This document shows, piece by piece, positions 6,896-13,090 of a stretch of 13,090 bases of DNA. Positions within the stretch are counted from its first letter, which is position 1, and each line of letters starts with the position of its first letter. A program made the translations under genes and the position numbers. Source of the DNA: JAGOBX01 sp017999075 [NCBI: Candidatus Babelota bacterium] (GTDB lineage Bacteria > JAGOBX01); assembly GCA_017999075.1 (NCBI GenBank), contig JAGOBX010000048.1, positions 1 to 13,090 on the forward strand, written 5' to 3'. A model generated the notes under the pieces. The model searched no databases. It was not told where the DNA came from and saw only the letters and a program-made list of their open reading frames with translations.

Positions 6896-7867
6896 ATGGA
6901 TACTTTAACTCATTTTTTAAGTGGAAACATATTATATATGTTTTTTAAAAATAATTCTTATCCAAAACAGGATAACCAGAAATTATACGCACTTTCTATT
7001 ATATCTTCCGTATTACCTGATTTTGATTTGATTTATAAATTATTCGGTTCTATCCAGTATTATAAAAATCACAGGGGCATAACCCATTCTATTATTTTAA
7101 TCTCAATATTATTAATTTGCTCATATTTTTTTTGCAAAAAAAAAACAGGCATCAAACTTAATAAATATTTTTTAATAATTTCCATTAATTTAATGTTTCA
7201 TTTATTTCTTGATTTAACCAATTCTTACGGAACCATGATTTTTTCTCCTTTTTCAAATTACCGGGTTTCATGGGACATTTTTTTTATAATGGACTTTATT
7301 ATAATACTGCTGTTTTCATCAGCGCTTCTTATTAATCGAATTTTAAAAAAATATGCGCTTCATAAGTATATAGCATCAGTGTCAATATTTATTTTTTCAG
7401 CTTATTTTTTATATTCATTGTTTTATGGGAAGTATATCGCCAAAAAAGTCGAATATATTCTCAATGGAACAGGCCAAAAAATCACTTCTGTATTGCCAGG
7501 TAAATTATGGGCTTTCAACAAAACTGTGATTTTAGAGGATGATTCGCATTTTTATGCTGCAGAATATCTGCCCGACAGATTTATTGCAACTCAATTTCCA
7601 AAATTTTCATTAAGCATTATTGAAAACGATTTCATTTTTCAAAAAATAATCAATACTAATATTTTAAAATTTTATCTTGATTTTTCCAGGTTTCCAGCAT
7701 ACAAATTAACTTATAATTCGGATAATATCGAACTTTTAATTTATGATTTAAGATTTTACGACGAGCATTTAAACCCTGATAATTCTATGTTCGGATTGAA
7801 TTTCAGGTACATAAAAAAAACAGATACTTTAACGTTCAAATTCAATAAATTAACCGGAATTATATGA
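6896..7867 (+). CDS. YdjM/DUF457-family membrane metal-dependent hydrolase-like protein
   Basis: A 323-residue integral membrane protein of the YdjM (LexA-regulated, DUF457) family. It opens with MDTLTH, the characteristic start carrying Asp2 and His6, then SVLPDFD (38-44), HRGITHS (59-65) and FHLFLDLTNSYG (101-112), the conserved His/Asp residues thought to bind metal. Hydrophobic helices lie near 65-80, 91-107, 127-147 and 158-177, followed by a soluble C-terminal region (about 185-323). No reaction has been firmly assigned to the family. I chose ATG at 6896, 4 bp after the methyltransferase stop, because family members begin at this motif. A TTG at 6884 would only add four residues. Its TGA overlaps the ATG of rsmA (ATGA), so the two are coupled. 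Confidence 0.78.
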   Translation: MDTLTHFLSGNILYMFFKNNSYPKQDNQKLYALSIISSVLPDFDLIYKLFGSIQYYKNHRGITHSIILISILLICSYFFCKKKTGIKLNKYFLIISINLMFHLFLDLTNSYGTMIFSPFSNYRVSWDIFFIMDFIIILLFSSALLINRILKKYALHKYIASVSIFIFSAYFLYSLFYGKYIAKKVEYILNGTGQKITSVLPGKLWAFNKTVILEDDSHFYAAEYLPDRFIATQFPKFSLSIIENDFIFQKIINTNILKFYLDFSRFPAYKLTYNSDNIELLIYDLRFYDEHLNPDNSMFGLNFRYIKKTDTLTFKFNKLTGII

Positions 7868-8691
7868 AAAGCAAAACCAAACAATTCGGACAAAATTTTT
7901 TAACTGACAAAAATATTATAAGAAAAATCATAAAATATTCAAAAATCGATTCTGCAGATTCCGTAATTGAAATAGGCCCAGGAAAAGGAGCTCTTACTTC
8001 TGAATTATTAAAAATATGCCGGAAACTTACATTGATAGAGATAGATTCTTTTCTGATTGAAAACGAGTTAAACGATTTAACCGCTAATCATCATAATGTT
8101 CAAATTGTCAATTCTGATTTTTTAAAATTAGATTTATTAACATATTTAAATTCTAACTGTATCATCATAGGAAACCTTCCGTATTCTTCAGCATCAAAAA
8201 TCATAATGAAAATAGCCGAATCAACATCTGTATACAAAATAAAACATTGCATTTTTATGATACAAAAAGAAATGGCTGACAGAATCTTGGCTAACCCTTC
8301 ATCTCCAGGCTATAACGCATATACTGTTTTACTTAGTATGAATATGATTCCTGAATTTTTATTTGATGTATCTCCATCATGTTTTTACCCAAAACCCAAA
8401 GTTCTTTCGTCAGTAATAAAATTATGTCCAAATCTTAAATATTCAGAATTATCAGAAAACTTTAAAACAAACTTTTCAAAATTTGTGCATTCCGCATTTG
8501 CAAACAAGCGAAAAACATTAATTAATTCTGTTTCTCATAACTTGAAAATAGATAAAAATAAAATAATAGAATCGTTAATAAAATTAAATTTAAAACCAGA
8601 ATCAAGAGCTGAAGAACTTACTCTTCCTCAATTTTTGAAATTATTTGAATCTATTATCCCAGTCTTTCCAAACCGGATCGAATCCAAATGA
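7864..8691 (+). CDS. rsmA: 16S rRNA (adenine1518-N6/adenine1519-N6)-dimethyltransferase
   Basis: RsmA (KsgA) dimethylates two adjacent adenines in helix 45 of 16S rRNA late in 30S assembly, and its loss gives kasugamycin resistance. The 275-residue protein has all family hallmarks: QFGQNFL near the N-terminus (7-13), SAM motif I EIGPGKG (36-42), Glu59/Asp61, the catalytic motif NLPY (104-107), FMIQKEMADRI, and the C-terminal FYPKPKVLSSV and ANKRKTL segments. It starts inside the stop of the membrane hydrolase-like gene. The last 51 bp, encoding FESIIPVFPNRIESK, lie opposite the end of thiH on the other strand. The tail is plausible but slightly extended, so the true end of conserved sequence is near 8640. 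Confidence 0.95.
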   Translation: MKSKTKQFGQNFLTDKNIIRKIIKYSKIDSADSVIEIGPGKGALTSELLKICRKLTLIEIDSFLIENELNDLTANHHNVQIVNSDFLKLDLLTYLNSNCIIIGNLPYSSASKIIMKIAESTSVYKIKHCIFMIQKEMADRILANPSSPGYNAYTVLLSMNMIPEFLFDVSPSCFYPKPKVLSSVIKLCPNLKYSELSENFKTNFSKFVHSAFANKRKTLINSVSHNLKIDKNKIIESLIKLNLKPESRAEELTLPQFLKLFESIIPVFPNRIESK

Positions 8692-9747
8692 TTTAACAAG
8701 CTCAAATATCTCATATGGAGTTCTTTCATCAGAAACCTTGAATTGTTCTTCGGCATTATCAGTTTCTGAATACCCTCCAGGATTGGTTTTCGAACCTGCG
8801 CTGATCTGAGTTATTCCTGCATAAATAAGTTTATTTCTCAGTTCAGAGTTTTCACGCGTCGATAAATTCAAACCCGCATCAGGAAAACAAATTCTTACAG
8901 CACAAATAAGCTGAGCTAAATTTTTATCGGTTACAGGCATAACCGGATTAAATCCTGAAGCTGCCGGCCTAATTCTCGGAAAAGAAAAATTAATTCTCGA
9001 TTTCCAGTATTTTTTCATTATATATTTTGCGTGCATATACATATACGCCGCATCTATTCTCCAATCATATAATCCAAGCAGTATTCCAAAACCAAGATCT
9101 CTGAAACCTGATTTTCCGCCGCGTTCTAATGCGCCAAGTCTGAATTCGTAATCCCGTTTTTTTCCTGCAGGATGCATTTCAGCGTAAACCTTTTCATTAT
9201 ATGTTTCCTGATATAACGCCAATCCATCAACTCCGATCATAGTTAACTCTCTATATTCTTCTTCTTTCATCGGATAAATTTCAATAGCAATATACGAAAA
9301 ATATTTCTTCAAAATTTCAACTGACTTTTTTAAATATTCAAGGTTAACTTCATTCGGCACAGAACCTGATACTAACAAAATACTGTCAAACCCTGATTTT
9401 TTTATTATTGCTGATTCCTGTTCTATTTCATCAAAACTTAATGTTTTCCTTGAAATTTTATTTACCGCATTAAAACCGCAGTACAAACATGAATTCCGGC
9501 ATTTATTCGAAACATATAATGGGGCGTACAACTTAATTATTTTTCCAAATCTTTGAATTTTAATTCTGTTTGCAGTTTCAGCAAGTCTTTGTATATATTT
9601 CTCTGCGGCTGGAGAAATCAATGTTATAAAATCATCTATTCCTGAAAATATACGGGTTGAAAATTTTTTTTCAACATCTTCTTCTTTGACCGCAAAAAGT
9701 TTTTCTGTGATATAATTCTCATCAAATTCAAAATACATACTGCGCAT
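8641..9747 (-). CDS. thiH: 2-iminoacetate synthase (radical SAM, thiamine biosynthesis)
   Basis: Cleaves tyrosine to dehydroglycine and p-cresol for the thiazole half of thiamine, using a [4Fe-4S] cluster and SAM; the oxygen-sensitive counterpart of ThiO. The 368-residue length and sequence match ThiH: the cluster motif CRNSCLYC (Cys83, Cys87, Cys90), SGS near 127, the HPAGKKRDYEFRL region, the GLYDWR segment, SAGSKTNPGGY near 320, and the family ending DPVWKDWD. HydG is the closest alternative, but the C-terminal cysteine cluster HydG needs is absent. No other thi gene is present, so it is separated from its usual thiF-thiS-thiG partners. It starts 6 bp after the UbiB-like gene. ATG at 9738 is a possible alternative start. 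The last 51 bp overlap the end of rsmA on the other strand. Confidence 0.92.
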   Translation of the reverse strand: MRSMYFEFDENYITEKLFAVKEEDVEKKFSTRIFSGIDDFITLISPAAEKYIQRLAETANRIKIQRFGKIIKLYAPLYVSNKCRNSCLYCGFNAVNKISRKTLSFDEIEQESAIIKKSGFDSILLVSGSVPNEVNLEYLKKSVEILKKYFSYIAIEIYPMKEEEYRELTMIGVDGLALYQETYNEKVYAEMHPAGKKRDYEFRLGALERGGKSGFRDLGFGILLGLYDWRIDAAYMYMHAKYIMKKYWKSRINFSFPRIRPAASGFNPVMPVTDKNLAQLICAVRICFPDAGLNLSTRENSELRNKLIYAGITQISAGSKTNPGGYSETDNAEEQFKVSDERTPYEIFELVKSFGFDPVWKDWDNRFK

Positions 9748-9753
9748 AATATT

Positions 9754-11433
9754 TTACATTTTACCGTGTTTTAAAATCGAAATTAAAAGCCAGAACCCCA
9801 TTAATCCTGCAGTTATAAAACCCACTATTCCTATTATCGGCACCTCATTCCATTTAGGAGGAATTCCTGACAGAACTATTAAAGAGGAACCTATTATTAT
9901 AGCGGCAAGAACTATCGCAAAGACAATCCTGTTGCTGATATTGTCAAAAGTCTTCAAAACAGGTTCAATGCCTCTGTGTTCAAAAATAAATTTAGTTTCT
10001 CCGTTTTTCAGCTGAATCATCAGGTCATTCAGATCAGCAGGCAAATCTTTGATGCTGCTTGATAAATTTATAATGGTGGAGTACAGTTCTTTTCCTATTG
10101 ATATAGGAGAAAGACGTTCCAGATATATTTTTTTTACAAAAGGTTTGATATGACTTATCATGTTAAATTCCGGGCAAAGTTTAGAACCTACTGATTCTAT
10201 GAGTATCAATGATTTTATCAATACATAAAATGACGGAGGAATAGTTATTTTGTGTTTTATAAGAATTCCAAGAAATTCTTTTAACAATTGCCCTACATTT
10301 ATTTCATTTAACTGTATAAAAAAATATTTATTCACAAAATCCGATATGTCAAGCGTCAAAGAATCATAATCAAATTTTGAGCGTTTTGATAAAGCCAATA
10401 CTGTTGACAATAATTTTTTTTCATCATTATTTGTTATTGCCAAAATTATATCGCATAATTGATCACGCTGAAGCCGAGTCAATGCTCCAAACATTCCATA
10501 ATCAAGAAAACATATTTTTCCGTCAAGCATTATAAAAATATTACCTGGATGCGGGTCAGCGTGAAAAAAACCATATTGAAATATCTGTTTTAAAAACAAA
10601 TCTATTCCGCGTTTGGCTATAATCGAAGAATCTAATCCGGTATCATTAAGTTTGTCAATCTGTGAAACCTTTATACCGTCTATATGTTCCATTACTATTA
10701 TTGCAGGCGCGGAAAATTCTCTATAAACTTTAGGAACATATATTGTAGTGTCGGATTTAAAAAAATTTCTAAACCGTTCTATATTGTTTATTTCATTTAC
10801 AAAATCAAGTTCTTTCAATATTGTTTTTGAAAATTCTTCTATTATCGACTTAGGTTTTACAACAGACATTCCGGTAATATATTTTTCACTTAACCCTGCA
10901 AGGTGCATCATAATTTCTATATCTATTTCAAGTTTTTTTTTCAAATCAGGACGCTGAATTTTAACCACTACCTTTTCACCTGTATGCAATTCTGCCATAT
11001 GGACCTGGGCTATCGAAGCTGAAGCTATCGGTTCCTGTTCGAATTTTTTAAAAATAGTTTCAACAGATTTATTAAGTTCGGTTTCTATAACTTTCACAAC
11101 TGTACCGGTCTCCTCAGAAGGAACCTCATCCTGCAATTTTTCTAATTCCTGTATAAGTTCAAAAGGAAGCATGTCAGGACGAGAACTCATAATCTGTCCG
11201 AATTTTATAAAAGCCGGTCCTAATTCCTCAAACACTTTTCTTATTCGTTCCCATCTTGAAAAATTCTGTTCAGACCTGTATTTAGCTGATAATTCTCTAA
11301 TATCAATAAATTTCGGCAGATTTATTTTTTGCAGCAGATCAATAAAACCGTATTTTATCAATATAGAAAGTATTTCCCTATATCGATTTATATGCCGATA
11401 TGTTTTGGTAATCTTGGTTAAATTGTTAAACAT
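9754..11433 (-). CDS. UbiB/ABC1/AarF-family atypical kinase
   Basis: A 559-residue protein-kinase-like ATPase linked in the family to quinone biosynthesis and membrane lipid handling. Visible are the KxGQ motif in KFGQIMSSRPD (77-85), the alanine-rich loop in ASASIAQVH (137-145) that replaces a glycine-rich loop, Lys158, the ExD-type motif ELDF (208-211), the catalytic HADPHPGN (291-298) and the metal-binding DYG (311-313; DFG in most kinases). Two C-terminal membrane helices (about 503-522 and 533-552) tether it to the inner membrane, as in E. coli UbiB (546 residues). No other quinone gene is nearby, and in an anaerobe it may serve menaquinone or another lipid. It lies 6 bp downstream of the phasin-like gene, a pairing recurrent in delta-proteobacteria as far as I recall. 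Confidence 0.92.
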   Translation of the reverse strand: MFNNLTKITKTYRHINRYREILSILIKYGFIDLLQKINLPKFIDIRELSAKYRSEQNFSRWERIRKVFEELGPAFIKFGQIMSSRPDMLPFELIQELEKLQDEVPSEETGTVVKVIETELNKSVETIFKKFEQEPIASASIAQVHMAELHTGEKVVVKIQRPDLKKKLEIDIEIMMHLAGLSEKYITGMSVVKPKSIIEEFSKTILKELDFVNEINNIERFRNFFKSDTTIYVPKVYREFSAPAIIVMEHIDGIKVSQIDKLNDTGLDSSIIAKRGIDLFLKQIFQYGFFHADPHPGNIFIMLDGKICFLDYGMFGALTRLQRDQLCDIILAITNNDEKKLLSTVLALSKRSKFDYDSLTLDISDFVNKYFFIQLNEINVGQLLKEFLGILIKHKITIPPSFYVLIKSLILIESVGSKLCPEFNMISHIKPFVKKIYLERLSPISIGKELYSTIINLSSSIKDLPADLNDLMIQLKNGETKFIFEHRGIEPVLKTFDNISNRIVFAIVLAAIIIGSSLIVLSGIPPKWNEVPIIGIVGFITAGLMGFWLLISILKHGKM

Positions 11434-11439
11434 TTGAAA

Positions 11440-11751
11440 TTATTTTTGTTGTTCCAAATATGAAATTTTTTTTTCAAGTTCCTCTATTTTATTATTAAGT
11501 TTTAAAATTTCATCATTAGTAGGAACTTTAAGTTTTTTTAATAATTCAGAGGTTACTGTTTCAATCTTGTGTTCAAGAGTTTGTTTAGCTTCATTGGATT
11601 TGCTTAAAAGTTCATCAAACAACTTTTTCCCGTCTTCTTCGCTTAATTTAGCAGTCTTAACAATTTCATCGCAAATTCCTTTTATTTTTTCCTTATTAAT
11701 CATTGTCATTCCTATTCCTGATAAAACAGTTTTTTTCAATAACTCCAGCAT
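11440..11751 (-). CDS. Phasin-like coiled-coil protein
   Basis: A 103-residue, highly charged, cysteine-poor protein with no enzyme motif. It has a short amphipathic start (MLELLKKTVLSGIGM), a helical middle (about 19-70) and a heptad-rich coiled coil at the end (about 78-101). This matches short phasin-superfamily or poly(hydroxyalkanoate) granule-associated-like proteins. It should act by binding a hydrophobic surface or a partner, with the adjacent UbiB-like kinase the obvious candidate. No polyhydroxyalkanoate synthase is present, so a storage-granule role is not supported. The start at 11751 is fixed by a strong Shine-Dalgarno sequence. The alternative at residue 15 or 17 is less likely. 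Family assignment is moderate and the gene itself is secure. Confidence 0.72.
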   Translation of the reverse strand: MLELLKKTVLSGIGMTMINKEKIKGICDEIVKTAKLSEEDGKKLFDELLSKSNEAKQTLEHKIETVTSELLKKLKVPTNDEILKLNNKIEELEKKISYLEQQK

Positions 11752-11760
11752 AAGAATCAG

Positions 11761-11767
11761 CCTCCTT
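11761..11767 (-). promoter_or_regulatory. Strong ribosome binding site
   Basis: AAGGAGG on the minus strand, 9 nt before the ATG at 11751, matches the anti-Shine-Dalgarno closely and fixes the start of the phasin-like gene. Confidence 0.85.
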
Positions 11768-11784
11768 ATTTTTATCTTAACATA

Positions 11785-12942
11785 TTATGATTCTATCCTT
11801 GGTTTAGGATATGATTTATCTGCGGTAATTTCTCTGGCATATTCACTATTCCAACTTATATCAAACACTTCGCGTAAAGTTTTTACAGGTTTTTTCCCGA
11901 TTATTCCAATCCCCACATTTCTTGAATTTATAAAGTAATCAGGTTCAAGATTACTGCTGGTCAACCAAGCTTTCTCATTATCCATAACCATATATTTAAC
12001 ATGATGTACACGTGAAAAAGGAACAAAATTTCTACCCAGCGTCGGAATATCCATATACCTGACCTCAACATTAGGTATCAAAGACAAACTTTGAACAAAT
12101 GGTAAACTTTCCTGTTTAAGACTCCAGTGCGATGTTAATAATTTAACTTTTATTTTCTTGCTTGCGGCAGCTTCCCTTATTGCAGCATCGTAATTTTTTA
12201 AATATAATCCCGGACAGTATTGGCTGTTAGGCGAATACTCCATTATATGAATTAAAATTTCTTTCCTGGCATTTTCAATTAATTCCATAACAAGTTCAAG
12301 TTCTGTTATAAATTTTTTAGGCGTCAAAGCCTCAGGAGAAACTACGGGATAAACTGAAATATTATCTGATCCTTTAAGTTTAATCGGCTTATCCGGAATT
12401 TTAGATTCATCTTTAAAATTATTCGGTTTGACATTAGTGTCCGCAAGTTTCCAGTCATATTCAAACAATTGGGTCAATATATCTGCAAATTGACTGTTTA
12501 CAACTCTAACTCCTAAATTCTGACTGTGTTTCAAAGATTTCCAATCAAAATTATGGCTTCCAACAAAACAGTCTTCACCGTCAATAACTAAATATTTGGC
12601 ATGCATTACTCCAGCGCCCATCATTTTGGTTACATCAAGAAACTTAACTTCCATATTGCCTATATTTTCAAAAAAATTCACATTTGTCGGATAACTGTTA
12701 TAATACATCGCATCATTTATCATTCTTACTTTAACGCCTTTATTTTTGGCAGCATCTATAATCATTCCGAATATCGGATAAAGGTCTTCACCTTTAGGGC
12801 TTGAAATATAAAACTGGCAAATATCTATTGTTTTCTTAGCTTTTTTTATCATATCAGGCCATACCTGCTGCGCAGTTCGTATTTTTGAATGCTTTAAATT
12901 AGTTCCTATCGGAACATTTTCTACAAACTCAAATTTTTTCAT
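11785..12942 (-). CDS. Phospholipase D-like protein with two HKD motifs
   Basis: A 385-residue member of the phospholipase D superfamily built from two half-domains. The first HKD motif is HAKYLVIDG with His114, Lys116 and Asp121, followed by GSHN (128-131). The second is HHVKYMVMD with His314, Lys316 and Asp321, followed by TSSN (328-331), where the usual glycine is threonine. The layout and a D-Y-F after the second motif recall the PLD3/PLD4 and poxvirus K4-type branch, some of which are exonucleases, rather than cardiolipin synthases. There is no signal peptide or membrane helix, so it is probably cytosolic. The likely reaction is phosphodiester hydrolysis or transfer via a phosphohistidine, with substrate (phospholipid or nucleic acid) unresolved. 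It is first in the four-gene minus-strand unit, 33 bp ahead of the phasin-like gene. Confidence 0.87.
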   Translation of the reverse strand: MKKFEFVENVPIGTNLKHSKIRTAQQVWPDMIKKAKKTIDICQFYISSPKGEDLYPIFGMIIDAAKNKGVKVRMINDAMYYNSYPTNVNFFENIGNMEVKFLDVTKMMGAGVMHAKYLVIDGEDCFVGSHNFDWKSLKHSQNLGVRVVNSQFADILTQLFEYDWKLADTNVKPNNFKDESKIPDKPIKLKGSDNISVYPVVSPEALTPKKFITELELVMELIENARKEILIHIMEYSPNSQYCPGLYLKNYDAAIREAAASKKIKVKLLTSHWSLKQESLPFVQSLSLIPNVEVRYMDIPTLGRNFVPFSRVHHVKYMVMDNEKAWLTSSNLEPDYFINSRNVGIGIIGKKPVKTLREVFDISWNSEYAREITADKSYPKPRIES

Positions 12943-12950
12943 CAGCTTAA

Positions 12951-12955
12951 CCTCC
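12951..12955 (-). promoter_or_regulatory. Ribosome binding site of the phospholipase D-like gene
   Basis: GGAGG on the minus strand lies 8 nt before the ATG at 12942 and settles that start. Confidence 0.8.
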
Positions 12956-12986
12956 GTACAAATCCTGGTTTTCTAAAAAAATAGAA

Positions 12987-13008
12987 TTTATGAACCCTGA
13001 TTCATAAA
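12987..13008. repeat. 8-bp inverted repeat in the leader of the PLD-like gene
   Basis: TTTATGAA and TTCATAAA are perfect inverted copies around a 6-nt spacer, CCCTGA. The element lies about 32 bp upstream of the ribosome binding site and downstream of a weak minus-strand promoter candidate (TTGTAT, 15 bp, TATAAT at 13056-13051). It could be an operator or a small leader hairpin. The arms are mostly A and T, so chance is not excluded. Confidence 0.4.
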
Positions 13009-13090
13009 AATAAAAAAACACGCAAATAATAAAACTATTTCAAAAATACAATTATATATTTAAAAAAAATTATACAATAATATTTTATTA

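Noticed and set aside
8641-9747. HydG (Fe-Fe hydrogenase maturation) instead of ThiH
   Set aside because: The C-terminal cysteine-rich cluster site of HydG is absent and the length and ending match ThiH.
11567-11938. 123-codon plus-strand frame opposite the phasin-like and PLD-like genes
   Set aside because: It runs antisense across the boundary of two well-supported genes and its composition is that of a mirrored coding strand.

Overview
The window is about 13 kb of AT-rich bacterial chromosome (roughly 30% G+C by eye) carrying eleven intact genes and one decayed or recoded patch at the left end. The gene content (NtrC-type sigma-54 activator, UbiB/ABC1 kinase next to a short phasin-like coiled-coil protein, radical-SAM ThiH rather than the oxygen-using ThiO) suits a Gram-negative, anaerobic or facultative bacterium of the delta-proteobacterial grade or a poorly sampled lineage. 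I cannot fix the phylum from the sequence alone. There is no CRISPR array, tRNA, rRNA or recognisable insertion sequence.

Left end (1-987): a HEAT-repeat gene on the minus strand runs off the window edge. It is well preserved but has an in-frame TAG. A near-consensus sigma-70 promoter (TTGACA-17-TATAAA) precedes it. Positions 420-600 are a clearly G+C-richer island with nested inverted repeats and a duplicated 11-mer. Next to it lie minus-strand fragments that look like a dead RelE/ParE-type toxin-antitoxin pair, capped by a perfect 9-bp palindrome. A plus-strand promoter at 862-889 then drives the next unit.

Plus-strand unit 1 (988-3758): agmatinase (speB) and biosynthetic arginine decarboxylase (speA), 2 bp apart, convert arginine to agmatine and then putrescine plus urea.

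Plus-strand unit 2 (3846-8691): five tightly packed genes. They encode a sigma-54-dependent response regulator, an HPr-kinase-like P-loop protein, a class I SAM methyltransferase, a YdjM/DUF457 membrane metal-hydrolase-like protein, and RsmA (KsgA), the 16S rRNA dimethyltransferase. Gaps are 1, 0, 4 and -4 bp, so co-transcription is likely. No histidine kinase partner is present.

Minus-strand unit (12942 down to 8641): phospholipase-D-like protein, phasin-like coiled-coil protein, UbiB/ABC1 kinase and ThiH (2-iminoacetate synthase), with gaps of 33, 6 and 6 bp. The first two genes have strong Shine-Dalgarno sequences, unlike most plus-strand genes. The ThiH and RsmA reading frames overlap tail to tail by 51 bp, leaving no room for a conventional terminator between the converging units.

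Stop codons in the eleven intact genes are nine TAA, two TGA and no TAG, which is relevant to the in-frame TAG in the HEAT-repeat gene. I see no convincing wholly new defence or biosynthetic system. The points most worth checking are the TAG codon, the structured G+C-rich island and the HPr-kinase-like/response-regulator pairing.
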